Assembly (NCBI GenBank): GCA_002423895.1
Contig: DIOL01000001.1
Span: forward strand, 72,103 to 95,196
DNA from: Bacteroidales bacterium UBA5515
Lineage (GTDB): Bacteria > Bacteroidota > Bacteroidia > Bacteroidales > P3
Length of the DNA: 23,094 nt
Direction of reading: 5' to 3'
Shown: one piece after another, positions 1 to 7,756 of the stretch
Layout of the letters: every line of letters begins with the position of its first letter
Numbering within the stretch: position 1 is the first letter of the stretch
The notes under the pieces: generated by a model
Told to the model about the DNA's origin: nothing
What the model saw: only the letters and a program-made list of their open reading frames with translations
Database searches by the model: none
Made by a program: the position numbers and the translations under genes

Positions 1-1244
1 TTTGGATTTAAACAATTATCGCATGAACCACAATTATCTTGACCGTATTCTTCTCCAAAATAGTGCAAAAGATTAATTCTCCTGCAAGCAGAACTTTCAG
101 CATAAGATATTGTTTCATCCATCAATTGCAATGCAACTTCTCTTTCCGCAACAGGCTTGTCATTCAAAAATTTCTCAAACTTAATAATATCCTGCTCTGA
201 ATAGAATGCAATACATTTACCTTCACCATCATCTCTTCCTGCACGACCAGTTTCTTGATAATAACCTTCAAGACTCTTTGGCATATCGTAGTGGATAACA
301 AATCTAACATCTGGCTTGTCAATTCCCATTCCAAAAGCAATTGTAGCAACAATAACTTCAACTTCTTCCATAAGGAATTTGTCTTGATTTTCTGCCCTTG
401 TTTGTGCATCCAATCCAGCATGATAAGGCAAAGCTCTAACTCCATTTAAAACCAAAGTTTCTGCCAATCCCTCAACCATCTTGCGACTCAAACAGTAAAT
501 AATTCCAGATTTATTAGGGTTTTCTCTAATAAAACGAATGATCTCTCTATTCATATCCACTTCCTTTTTAGGCTTTGGACGAATTTCGTAATAAAGATTT
601 GGTCGATTGAAAGAGGAGATATAAACATTAGCATCATTAATTTCAAGGTTCTTCATAATATCTTGTTGAACCTTTGGAGTAGCGGTAGCAGTTAGAGCAA
701 TTATTGGAACATTCTGTCCAATTGCATCAATTATAGGTTTCATTCTTCTGTATTCTGGACGGAAATCGTGTCCCCATTCAGAAATACAATGTGCCTCGTC
801 AATTGCATAGAAGGAAATATCAATATCTTTTAAAAACTCAGCATTTTCTTCCTTGTTCAAACTTTCAGGTGCCACATAAAGTAATTTGGTAATCCCATTA
901 GTTAAATCATCTTTCACCTCTTTTACTTCTTGTTTTGATAAAGAAGAGTTTAGAAAGTGAGCAACCCCATGCATGGAACCAAAGTTTCTTATAGCATCAA
1001 CTTGATTCTTCATTAAAGATATCAATGGTGATACAATAATGGCACAACCAGGTAGAATTAAAGCAGGTAATTGATAACATAAAGACTTTCCTCCACCTGT
1101 TGGCATGATAACGAAAGTATCATTGCCCTCAAGCAAGCTTTTAATCACTAATTCTTGATTGCCCTTAAATTTATCAAATCCGAAAATCCTTTTTAATTCT
1201 TTATATAAGTCAACGTTAGTTGTTTTGATTTGTTTTTGACTCAT
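1..1244 (-). CDS. recQ: ATP-dependent DNA helicase RecQ (3' part outside window)
   Basis: Superfamily 2 3'-5' DNA helicase acting in recombination and fork repair. The reading frame is open from the ATG at 1244 to the window edge, about 414 codons. Visible motifs are Walker A (MPTGGGKS, Lys about residue 53), motif Ia/Ib (VSPLISLMKNQVD), the DEAH box followed by the aromatic-rich loop typical of RecQ (DEAHCISEWGHDFRPEY, about residues 149-165), motif III (ALTATATP), and motifs V/VI (ATIAFGMGIDKPDVR, QETGRAGRD). The RecQ zinc-binding cysteines come next (SSACRR, then DNCGSCDNC at the edge). The winged-helix and HRDC parts would lie beyond base 1, so completeness cannot be judged. It is divergent from kdsD across 136 bp. 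The family call is secure. Confidence 0.97.
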   Translation of the reverse strand, partial: MSQKQIKTTNVDLYKELKRIFGFDKFKGNQELVIKSLLEGNDTFVIMPTGGGKSLCYQLPALILPGCAIIVSPLISLMKNQVDAIRNFGSMHGVAHFLNSSLSKQEVKEVKDDLTNGITKLLYVAPESLNKEENAEFLKDIDISFYAIDEAHCISEWGHDFRPEYRRMKPIIDAIGQNVPIIALTATATPKVQQDIMKNLEINDANVYISSFNRPNLYYEIRPKPKKEVDMNREIIRFIRENPNKSGIIYCLSRKMVEGLAETLVLNGVRALPYHAGLDAQTRAENQDKFLMEEVEVIVATIAFGMGIDKPDVRFVIHYDMPKSLEGYYQETGRAGRDDGEGKCIAFYSEQDIIKFEKFLNDKPVAEREVALQLMDETISYAESSACRRINLLHYFGEEYGQDNCGSCDNCLNP

Positions 1245-1283
1245 TTTTATCTCTCTAATTTATAAAAATCAAAAAATATTTTT

Positions 1284-1291
1284 TACTTTTG
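1284..1291 (+). promoter_or_regulatory. Possible -7 box for kdsD
   Basis: TACTTTTG fits the Bacteroidota -7 consensus TAnnTTTG about 90 nt before the kdsD GTG. No TTTG lies at the expected -33 distance, so this is tentative. Confidence 0.3.
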
Positions 1292-1342
1292 TCGTTGAAA
1301 ACTCAAGTTTTACATATTTCATTATGCTAAATTACTGCTTTT

Positions 1343-1362
1343 TTCAATACAATTCAATACAA
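1343..1362. repeat. Perfect 10-bp tandem duplication in the recQ/kdsD gap
   Basis: TTCAATACAA occurs twice head to tail (1343-1352, 1353-1362). The second copy overlaps the predicted recQ -7 box, so the repeat spans the predicted initiation region with one-helical-turn spacing. An operator role is speculation. Confidence 0.6.
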
Positions 1363-1367
1363 AGATA
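1360..1367 (-). promoter_or_regulatory. Predicted -7 box for recQ
   Basis: Read on the minus strand this is TATCTTTG, an exact TAnnTTTG match. A GTTG at 1393-1390 lies 22 nt upstream, slightly long for a -33 element. The predicted leader is about 110 nt. Confidence 0.4.
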
Positions 1368-1380
1368 AAATATTTTAACA

Positions 1381-2349
1381 GTGAAAACACAACAAGAGAT
1401 AAAAGATATTGCTGTACAGACAATTACAAAAGAATATTTGGCAATAGAGAAACTGAAGAATTACATAGATGATGATTTTGCCAAAGTTGTTGAACTAATT
1501 TATAATTCAAAAGGCAGAGTTGTTGTAACTGGAATTGGTAAAAGTGCCAATATTGCAACAAAGATAGTTTCTACTTTCAACTCCACTGGAACCCCTTCAA
1601 TCTTTATGCATGCTGCCGATGCCATTCATGGTGACTTGGGAATAATTCAACCTGAGGATATAATAATATGTATATCAAAAAGTGGAAATACTCCAGAAAT
1701 TAAAGTTCTAATTCCGTTAATCAAGAACTTAGGTTACAAATTAGTAGCCATAACAGGAGACAGTCAATCCGCTTTAGCCAAACAATCTGACTACTTCCTT
1801 AATGTTCATGTTGATAAAGAAGCTTGTCCTAATAATCTTGCACCAACTTCTTCTACAACTGCACAATTGGTTATGGGGGATGCGTTAGCAGTTTGTTTGT
1901 TGGAATGCAGAGGATTTTCTGCACAAGATTTTGCAAAATATCACCCAGGAGGAGCCTTAGGAAAAAGACTTTATTTGAAGGTTTCTGACCTTTATCCAAA
2001 TAATGAAAAACCTCAAGTAAGTCTAAATACTCCACTTTCAGAAGCAATTATTGAAATGACTTCTAAGAGATTGGGATGTGCTGTGGTTATAGAAAACAAT
2101 ATGATTAAAGGTATAATTACCGATGGTGACCTTAGAAGAATGATTAGCAAAAACCTTGATTCTAAAGACCTGAAGGCTGAAGATATAATGAGTAAAACTC
2201 CAAAAACTATTGAAGAAAACAAGTTTGCAGTTGAGGCATTAAATGTGATGAAAGAAAATCATATTACTCAATTAATTGTTACAAACGAGAAGAAAGAATA
2301 TAAGGGAATAGTTCATTTGCATGATTTGATAAGAGAAGGTATCATATAA
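1381..2349 (+). CDS. kdsD: D-arabinose-5-phosphate isomerase (KdsD/KpsF family)
   Basis: Cytoplasmic aldo-keto isomerase interconverting ribulose 5-phosphate and arabinose 5-phosphate, the first committed step to Kdo for LPS. The 322-aa protein has the family's usual length and order: a SIS sugar-isomerase domain (about residues 40-180, with GIGKSANIA and SKSGNTPEI phosphate-binding segments and HAADAIHGDLG), the signature HPGGALG with His188, then two CBS domains (about 205-265 and 275-322). The start is GTG at 1381; no in-frame ATG gives a full N-terminus. It is divergent from recQ and its stop codon sits in the T-tract of the opposing tRNA-His terminator. GutQ-like paralogues share this architecture, but presence in an envelope-rich region favours the Kdo role. 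Confidence 0.93.
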   Translation: MKTQQEIKDIAVQTITKEYLAIEKLKNYIDDDFAKVVELIYNSKGRVVVTGIGKSANIATKIVSTFNSTGTPSIFMHAADAIHGDLGIIQPEDIIICISKSGNTPEIKVLIPLIKNLGYKLVAITGDSQSALAKQSDYFLNVHVDKEACPNNLAPTSSTTAQLVMGDALAVCLLECRGFSAQDFAKYHPGGALGKRLYLKVSDLYPNNEKPQVSLNTPLSEAIIEMTSKRLGCAVVIENNMIKGIITDGDLRRMISKNLDSKDLKAEDIMSKTPKTIEENKFAVEALNVMKENHITQLIVTNEKKEYKGIVHLHDLIREGII

Positions 2350-2387
2350 AAAAAAGAGATTTGCACTACTATTAATAGGCAAATCTC
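2348..2387 (-). terminator. Intrinsic terminator of tRNA-His
   Basis: A perfect 9-bp stem (GAGATTTGC with GCAAATCTC, 2356-2364 and 2379-2387) with a 14-nt loop is followed on the minus strand by a run of eight T. The T-tract touches the kdsD stop codon. On the plus strand no T-tract follows, so the terminator is directional. Confidence 0.85.
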
Positions 2388-2411
2388 AATAAACAATTAT
2401 AAACCTTTTTG

Positions 2412-2486
2412 GGTACGCGATGGGACTCGAACCCACGACCAATGGAACCACAATCCACTACTCTAACCAACTGAGCTACGCATACC
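2412..2486 (-). tRNA. tRNA-His (GTG)
   Basis: The complete cloverleaf folds on the minus strand: acceptor GTATGCG/CGCGTAC with an extra 5' G (G-1) facing C73, which is the histidine identity pair; D arm GCTC...GAGT; anticodon stem GTGGA/TCCAT with loop TTGTGGT (anticodon GTG); T arm GTGGG-TTCGAGT-CCCAT. CCA is not encoded; CAAAA follows C73. It has its own promoter upstream and terminator downstream, so it is a single-gene transcription unit. Confidence 0.96.
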
Positions 2487-2504
2487 GTGAATTATTTAGG
2501 GTTG

Positions 2505-2535
2505 CAAAGGTAAAGAGTTTTTATTTATTACCAAA
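2505..2535 (-). promoter_or_regulatory. Canonical Bacteroidota promoter of tRNA-His
   Basis: On the minus strand TTTG (2535-2532) is followed by 19 nt and TACCTTTG (2512-2505), matching TTTG-N19/20-TAnnTTTG. The expected start is near 2498, about 12 nt before the tRNA 5' end. Confidence 0.75.
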
Positions 2536-2598
2536 ATATTTTAACTAAAAAATAGAAAATTTAAAGCAAGTAAAACAATAATTTCAAACTGATTCAAC

Positions 2599-3867
2599 TT
2601 GATTAAGAATATACTACATACACTATTTGCCAAAATATTAACTTCCGTTATAGGGCTTTTGACCATAGTTTTGGTTAGTCAATATCTTGGTGCAATTGGC
2701 AAGGGAGAGCAGTCAATTTTTCTTTTTAACATAGTTCTCTTACTTCTTATTTCAACTTTGGTTGGCAACACAACCCTGATTTATCTAACCCCAAGACATA
2801 AGTTTTCCGATATATTTTTCCCTTCTTTCATTTGGACAGTTGCCAGTTTGGGCATTCTATTTATTGCTTTTTGGTTTTTGAATATACCCATTATTACCTA
2901 TCCCAAACAACTCTTCTTTATAACCTTAATGGCAGCATTGAGTGAAACAAACACAAATATACTAATAGGAAAAGAAAGAATTAAACAATCAAATATACTT
3001 AAACTCATTAGCCCAACTGCTTCAATCCTCTATATAATAATATTTATATTCCTGAATCAATTCACTTCCATTACAGACTATATTAATTCCCTTCTTATAG
3101 GCTATTTTCTAAGTTTAGTTTGTGGAATATATCTTTTAAGAGATGAATATAAAGAGCTTCAATTCAATAGATTTTTTAATTTGAATATGTTTAAAACTCT
3201 TTTTTCATTGGGTTTTATCAAACAATTGGGCAACCTTTCACAGCAATTAAACGCAAGAATGTCTTTCTATTTAATTGCTCTATACTCTTCCAGTCAAGCT
3301 CTTGGAGTCTTTTCCAATGGTATAAGTTTAACAGAATCAACCCTTTTATTCTCCTCCAGTCTTGCCTTAGTACAGTATTCTCGACTATCCAATTCCAAAG
3401 ATGAAGGCTATTCAAAATCAATAACATTACTTTTAACAAAAGCTATTGTAATACTATCATTCCTTGCACTTTTAATCCTTTCTCTATTGCCAGAAAGTTT
3501 CTATACCTTTGTATTTGGAGCTGAATTTTCACAGGTTAAACAAATCATACAATTACTTTTCTTAGGAGTACTCTTACTAAATGCCACAACAACATTCACT
3601 CAATATTTTGCCTCAAAAGGAAATTTCCATATAGCAACAATTGCATCAACAATAGGATTAATACCCACTTTAGTATTAGGATTATTACTAATACCACGCT
3701 ATGGAATTACAGGTGCAGCAATATCAACCTCACTTTCCTACACAATAATCTTCCTGATTGAATACTATTATTTTAGAAAATACAGCAAAGCAAAACTAAA
3801 AGATTTAATACCAAAGAAAGAGGACTTTAATTACTTTATATCCCTGATAAAAACTATAAAAAAATAA
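2599..3867 (+). CDS. Polysaccharide/lipid-linked oligosaccharide flippase (Wzx/MATE-like)
   Basis: A 422-aa, almost wholly hydrophobic protein with roughly a dozen predicted membrane segments and short polar loops, as in the MVF/MATE superfamily polysaccharide exporters that flip undecaprenyl-linked glycans. The N-terminal segment (VSQYLGAIGKGEQSIFLF) is the typical Wzx first-helix region with the G-x-G-x-(F/Y) pattern. The start codon is TTG at 2599: an in-frame TGA at 2590-2592 excludes any longer start and the first internal ATG is over 100 codons in. It converges on the nucleotidyltransferase-TPR-apbE operon; in other Bacteroidota a polysaccharide exporter often lies beside such a nucleotidyltransferase-TPR pair, which supports a glycan-export role (inference). 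Substrate unknown. Confidence 0.85.
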   Translation: MIKNILHTLFAKILTSVIGLLTIVLVSQYLGAIGKGEQSIFLFNIVLLLLISTLVGNTTLIYLTPRHKFSDIFFPSFIWTVASLGILFIAFWFLNIPIITYPKQLFFITLMAALSETNTNILIGKERIKQSNILKLISPTASILYIIIFIFLNQFTSITDYINSLLIGYFLSLVCGIYLLRDEYKELQFNRFFNLNMFKTLFSLGFIKQLGNLSQQLNARMSFYLIALYSSSQALGVFSNGISLTESTLLFSSSLALVQYSRLSNSKDEGYSKSITLLLTKAIVILSFLALLILSLLPESFYTFVFGAEFSQVKQIIQLLFLGVLLLNATTTFTQYFASKGNFHIATIASTIGLIPTLVLGLLLIPRYGITGAAISTSLSYTIIFLIEYYYFRKYSKAKLKDLIPKKEDFNYFISLIKTIKK

Positions 3868-3888
3868 AGGCGAACACACAGGTTCGCC
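3857..3888 (-). terminator. Terminator hairpin of the apbE operon
   Basis: A 7-bp stem GGCGAAC/GTTCGCC (3869-3875, 3882-3888) with a 6-nt loop is followed on the minus strand by a T-rich tail (3868-3857). The tail lies inside the last codons of the convergent flippase gene. The continuation GTTCGCCCCTAC resembles one arm of a palindromic repeat common in intergenic DNA of several phyla (from memory, unchecked). Confidence 0.65.
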
Positions 3889-3952
3889 CCTACATATACT
3901 TCTTACAAAACTATTCAACAATTAAACTTCTCAACATCTCAACAACTAAAAA

Positions 3953-4028
3953 AACACCCCTCATTCCCCTAAAGGGGAAGACACTTTTACCTTTTACTTA
4001 TTACTTTTTACCTAAAAGACACTTTTCA
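3953..4028 (-). repeat. Intergenic repeat, copy A (CCCCTAAAGGGG core plus heptamer tract)
   Basis: A hairpin core TTCCCCTAAAGGGGAA (3964-3979) is followed by degenerate 7-nt units, consensus CTTTTAC, from 3984. The first 66 nt (3953-4018) match 19645-19710 at 63 positions. The last unit, CTTTTCA (4022-4028), contains the apbE stop codon. Before the core, minus-strand octamers of GTTGAGAT type run from about 3945 back to 3913. Confidence 0.85.
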
Positions 4029-5057
4029 CTCAATATCTCTGAGCTTTAAATTAGGTGTAGTGTATGTTTTATACTGGTTATCTTCAAAGTAAATAAAATG
4101 TGCTTTAAGGTTTGGATGCTTTGACAGGAATTCTTTACTTTTATCTAATCCCATAACTAAAAAGGCTGTAGCCAAGCCATCACAAAATGTTGCAGAGGAA
4201 TCAACCACAGAAACAGAAAGTAGATTATGCTCAACACTTTTGCCAGTGAATGGATCAATGGCATGAGAACGACGATTGCCCAAAGAGTCAGTATAATATT
4301 TTCTATAACTTCCTGAGGTTACAATTGATTGGTCTTGAAGTTCAAGATATGTCTTATAGGAACGTTCAGAATCGCTATCCTTTGCAGGTTGTTCAATTCC
4401 GCAAAGCCAGTTTTCCCCCTTTTCTTTTTTGCCACTTGCTCTAACTTCTCCTCCAACATCAACAATAAAATTATTTATTCCCTTACTTTTCAAAAGCCAG
4501 GAAATCTTATCTGTTGTATATCCCTGAGCAATTGCATTTAGGTCAATCTTTGTTTGAGGATAGGTTTTAAGGATTTTATTATTCTCAATTCTCACATTCT
4601 TATAACCCACAAATTGAAGTAATGAATCAATTGTTTCTTGACTTATATTTTGCTTTTCTTTTTTTGCAAATCCATATTTCTCAACCAAAAGACCAACAGT
4701 ACAATCAAGATAACCACCACTGAATTGAGAAATTTTCTGACTCCAGTTAAAACAGTCAATAAATAAAGAATCAAGATTTGGGTTCTGGTTATTATTGATT
4801 TTATTAATTAAGCTCTTTTCATTCCAAAGCGAAAGGCTATTGTCAATTTGAGAAAAAAGTCTGTTAATATCCTCCTTAACTGTTTCATTCTGCTTGTCAG
4901 TTGCAAGGTAAACAATATGATAATAACTCCCTTGAGTCATACCGTCAAGGGTATATTTTTTGGGAGTTTCATTGCAGCTTGTGAAAACTATTGTGCTGAG
5001 AGCAATTAAAACAAAAAATAAATTATTTATTTTCGTTAGCTTTAAGTATTTGTTCAT
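4026..5057 (-). CDS. apbE: FAD:protein FMN transferase (ApbE), lipoprotein
   Basis: Covalently attaches FMN to Thr/Ser of flavoprotein targets (Nqr/Rnf subunits and other periplasmic flavoproteins) on the outer face of the inner membrane. The 343-aa protein begins with a lipoprotein signal (hydrophobic stretch, then STIVFTSC with Cys about residue 28). ApbE motifs are present: MTQGSYYHIVY near the N-terminus, IDLNAIAQGYTTDKI, VDVGGEVRASG, and HAIDPFTGKSVEHNL followed by the metal/FAD-binding ATFCDGLATAFLVMG. The start at 5057 overlaps the upstream TPR gene by 35 nt; it is kept because it gives a proper signal peptide. No Nqr or Rnf gene lies in the window, so its target is unknown. Last gene of a three-gene operon. 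Confidence 0.94.
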   Translation of the reverse strand: MNKYLKLTKINNLFFVLIALSTIVFTSCNETPKKYTLDGMTQGSYYHIVYLATDKQNETVKEDINRLFSQIDNSLSLWNEKSLINKINNNQNPNLDSLFIDCFNWSQKISQFSGGYLDCTVGLLVEKYGFAKKEKQNISQETIDSLLQFVGYKNVRIENNKILKTYPQTKIDLNAIAQGYTTDKISWLLKSKGINNFIVDVGGEVRASGKKEKGENWLCGIEQPAKDSDSERSYKTYLELQDQSIVTSGSYRKYYTDSLGNRRSHAIDPFTGKSVEHNLLSVSVVDSSATFCDGLATAFLVMGLDKSKEFLSKHPNLKAHFIYFEDNQYKTYTTPNLKLRDIE

Positions 5058-6597
5058 AGTGTTCAGTGATTGTTGGACTCCATTTATCCTTTTGATTAAT
5101 TATGTTTTGTATAACACTAAGAGCCTCTTTATATTCTTTTTTAATGTACAAAACCCAAGCATAAGTGTCAACATAAGTAGGCATTTGAGGGTATTTGTCA
5201 AATACTTTCTTTGCCATTTGAGCAGCCTTGTCCAAGTCCTTATTCTCTACAGAAAGATAGTAAGCATAGTTATTCAAAACAATATAGTTATCGGGATTTA
5301 AATTAAGAGCCTTTTCAAAATAAATAAAAGCTTTCTCTGCGTCTTTAAGTTCGTAGTGAGCTTGAGCAATATTACTGTAGAATTCTTCCAACAAAACAGT
5401 ATCATTTACCACCAATTCAACTCCTTGTTCCAAGGTTTTCAATGACTCATTAAATTCCTTTTTAATCAGCTGATTTGTTCCAAGAATAAGATAAGGAACA
5501 GGTTGTTCAGGATAAAGTTCAATAGTTTTCTTTGCATCCACAATCAAACTATCCGTTGCATCCATTTGACTTTCTGCAAAGAGAAGACTTTGATATATTT
5601 GATAATTGTTGGGTTGAGTGCTTTTTGGCAAATTGCCCAGTTCAATAGCAATCTTCAGGCATTCCACCGATTTGGGGAAGTTCTCCATTTTACTGTATCC
5701 TGTTGCAAGAAGTTCCCAAATAGTCTTTTCCTTTGGATATTCTTTTGAAAGATTGAGCAGTAGAGTAAAGAATTTATTAAAATCATCCTCATTAGAATCA
5801 ACAGTATTGCCATAAACAGCAATCAAAACCTGCAATTTTGTTTGATAGTCAAGCTCCTTATTGCCAATAGATTTTTCAAGGTTTTCAAAAGTCTTTACTC
5901 TGTCTCCCTGAATAAGATAATAGTTAGCCAAAGAAGCATGAATATAAGGATCCAATGGGTCTATCTCCTCAATCTTTTGATAGTATTTCAAAGCATTCAC
6001 ATAATCCTTTTTCTTCATATTCTTCTCTGCAAAAATTGCATAGTACTGTTTCTTGATAGAGTTTAACTCCTTATCGCTCTTCCATTTCTTTTCAATCCTT
6101 TCAAGAGTTTTTTGAGAGTTGCTTTCATCGGAGGCTTGAGTGTAAATTTGAAGAAGTTGCAAGTAGTAATCTTTTTCCTCAGGGTTCAAAACAATTAAAT
6201 CTTCAAGCACTTTGGCAGCATTTGTATAGTCGGAGATAATAAGATAAATCTCTGCCATCTGCATCCTGTACCAAGTGTTTTTGGGTTGAAGGTCGATTGC
6301 TTTTTGAGTTAAGTCAATAGCTCCCTTCACTTCTTTTTTATTAAAGAGTATGCTTGCCTTTTCAAAATAAGCTGCTGCATACTTCTCATCCGAAGCAATA
6401 ACCTGATCGAAGAGTTCAACAGCCTTGTCCAAATTGCCCAATTGCTTTTGGGTGCAAGCATCTAAAAACAAGCCATCAATCTTCAACTCACTTGAAGTAT
6501 ATTCTTTTTTCTCACTGGCTAATTTGCTCTTGGAGCTGCATGAGGCTAAAAAAATAATGGCAACAGATAGTAAAAATAGATTTTTTAAATTCTTCAT
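5023..6597 (-). CDS. TPR-repeat lipoprotein
   Basis: A 524-aa secreted protein with a lipoprotein signal (IIFLASCSSK, lipobox Cys about residue 20) followed almost entirely by tetratricopeptide repeats (recurrent pattern with Ala/Gly/Tyr at TPR positions, for example GNLDKAVELFDQVI, GAIDLTQKAIDLQP, DAEKAFIYFEKALNLNPD). TPR arrays are protein-docking scaffolds; a lipid-anchored one probably works in the periplasm or at the outer membrane. The start overlaps the nucleotidyltransferase stop by ATGA, so the two are translationally coupled. In Bacteroidota this pair recurs in glycan or envelope operons, so a role in assembly of a surface glycan is a reasonable inference. Exact function unknown. 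Confidence 0.9.
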   Translation of the reverse strand: MKNLKNLFLLSVAIIFLASCSSKSKLASEKKEYTSSELKIDGLFLDACTQKQLGNLDKAVELFDQVIASDEKYAAAYFEKASILFNKKEVKGAIDLTQKAIDLQPKNTWYRMQMAEIYLIISDYTNAAKVLEDLIVLNPEEKDYYLQLLQIYTQASDESNSQKTLERIEKKWKSDKELNSIKKQYYAIFAEKNMKKKDYVNALKYYQKIEEIDPLDPYIHASLANYYLIQGDRVKTFENLEKSIGNKELDYQTKLQVLIAVYGNTVDSNEDDFNKFFTLLLNLSKEYPKEKTIWELLATGYSKMENFPKSVECLKIAIELGNLPKSTQPNNYQIYQSLLFAESQMDATDSLIVDAKKTIELYPEQPVPYLILGTNQLIKKEFNESLKTLEQGVELVVNDTVLLEEFYSNIAQAHYELKDAEKAFIYFEKALNLNPDNYIVLNNYAYYLSVENKDLDKAAQMAKKVFDKYPQMPTYVDTYAWVLYIKKEYKEALSVIQNIINQKDKWSPTITEHYEQILKANENK

Positions 6598-7619
6598 AGT
6601 GTTATTTCTGAATAATCTCCCAAGTTCAATTCTCTTTCCTTAGTTGATTCTAAAACGTTGCTTTGTGCTTTAACATTGCTTCCTAACATGGAATTACTAA
6701 ACTTGAGATTGGAAATAAGGCAAGAATTTTGAATAATTGAATTTGAAATTATTGAATCATTGACAATTGTGTTTTCTCCAATTGAAACATGAGGACCAAT
6801 CTTAGAGTTGGTAACCTTAACACCTTTGGCAATATAGCAGGGAGGAATAAGTTCAGAGTTAACAAATTCAGCACCTTCTTCAAACAACTCTTCCTTATCC
6901 AATTTTAGCTCAAGCACTCTTTGATTTGTATTAACAGTTGCATTCTTATTTCCACAATCCAACCACTCCTTAACATCATTAGTGACAAACTTCAATCCCT
7001 TGTCAAGCATGTTTTGAAGAGCATCTGTCAGTTGATATTCTCCCTGTTTGTTAATGTTGTTATCAATTAAATATTGCAATTCATTTCTCAAATTCTCACC
7101 GTCAAGAAAATAGTAAATGCCAATAATAGCCTCATCGGAAACAAAAATCTTTGGCTTTTCAATAAAACCTGCAATTGTTCCATCATCATTCTTCTTCACA
7201 ACACCAAAAGCAGAAGGATCTTTAACCCTGTGTGTCCAGATAACACCATCTCTATTAGTGTTTAGTTTAAAACCAGCATCAAACAGAGTGTCGGCAAAGG
7301 CAACAGTAACCTTTCCTTTCAAACTTTCCTTAGCACATAAAATGGCATGAGCAGTTCCAAGAGGTTCATTCTGATAATATATTTTTCCCTTAGCACCTAA
7401 TCTGTTAGCAATTTCAATCAATCCTTCTTCCACTTCCTTCCCAAAATCACCAATAATAAAACCTATTTCATCAACTTTTTCATTACAAACTTCAACAATA
7501 TCTTCACACAAACGTTCAACAATAGGTTTGCCAGCAACCTTAATCAGAGGTTTAGGAACACTTAAAGTATGTGGGCGCATTCTCTTGCCCATTCCAGCCA
7601 TGGGTATAACAATATTCAT
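6594..7619 (-). CDS. Sugar-phosphate nucleotidyltransferase with beta-helix tail
   Basis: A 341-aa enzyme predicted to activate a sugar 1-phosphate with an NTP. The N-terminal Rossmann-like nucleotidyltransferase domain (about residues 1-235) starts with the signature IPMAGMGKRMRPHT and the conserved KPLIKVAGKP; YYQNEPLGTAHAI and VAFADTLFD supply the nucleotide and metal site. The C-terminal part (about 250-325) is a left-handed beta-helix of hexapeptide repeats rich in I-x-N/S (NSKIGPHVSIGENTIV, DSIISNSIIQNSC). Motifs place it with glucose-1-phosphate thymidylyl-, mannose-1-phosphate guanylyl- and GlmU-type uridylyltransferases; the specific nucleotide cannot be read from the sequence. First gene of the operon; ATGA overlap with the TPR gene. 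Confidence 0.9.
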   Translation of the reverse strand: MNIVIPMAGMGKRMRPHTLSVPKPLIKVAGKPIVERLCEDIVEVCNEKVDEIGFIIGDFGKEVEEGLIEIANRLGAKGKIYYQNEPLGTAHAILCAKESLKGKVTVAFADTLFDAGFKLNTNRDGVIWTHRVKDPSAFGVVKKNDDGTIAGFIEKPKIFVSDEAIIGIYYFLDGENLRNELQYLIDNNINKQGEYQLTDALQNMLDKGLKFVTNDVKEWLDCGNKNATVNTNQRVLELKLDKEELFEEGAEFVNSELIPPCYIAKGVKVTNSKIGPHVSIGENTIVNDSIISNSIIQNSCLISNLKFSNSMLGSNVKAQSNVLESTKERELNLGDYSEITL

Positions 7620-7662
7620 ATCTGTAAATTCTTAAATTTTTAATGTGATAAATAATAGAGTA

Positions 7663-7670
7663 CAAAAGTA
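7663..7670 (-). promoter_or_regulatory. Possible -7 box of the nucleotidyltransferase operon
   Basis: TACTTTTG on the minus strand fits TAnnTTTG about 45 nt before the ATG at 7619. No clear -33 element was found. Confidence 0.35.
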
Positions 7671-7719
7671 CAAAAAATAATAAAGCCAGGAGAATTGCCG
7701 TTAACTAAATGTTTTTTTG

Positions 7720-7727
7720 TAATTTTA
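7720..7727 (+). promoter_or_regulatory. Possible -7 box of the lytic transglycosylase
   Basis: TAATTTTA is 7 of 8 to TAnnTTTG, with TTG at 7695-7697, 22 nt upstream. The predicted start near 7734 lies downstream of the ATG at 7709 and so favours the ATG at 7757 as the real start. Confidence 0.4.
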
Positions 7728-7756
7728 CGCCTTCAAAACAATATCAAAATAGAATA

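Noticed and set aside
5023..5057. 35-nt overlap of apbE with the TPR gene as a possible frame error
   Set aside because: Both proteins are complete and the overlapping start yields a proper lipoprotein signal; overlap is tolerable in a coupled operon.
7709..7756. Longer start (ATG at 7709) for the lytic transglycosylase
   Set aside because: The extra 16 residues precede a complete signal peptide and lie upstream of the probable promoter start.
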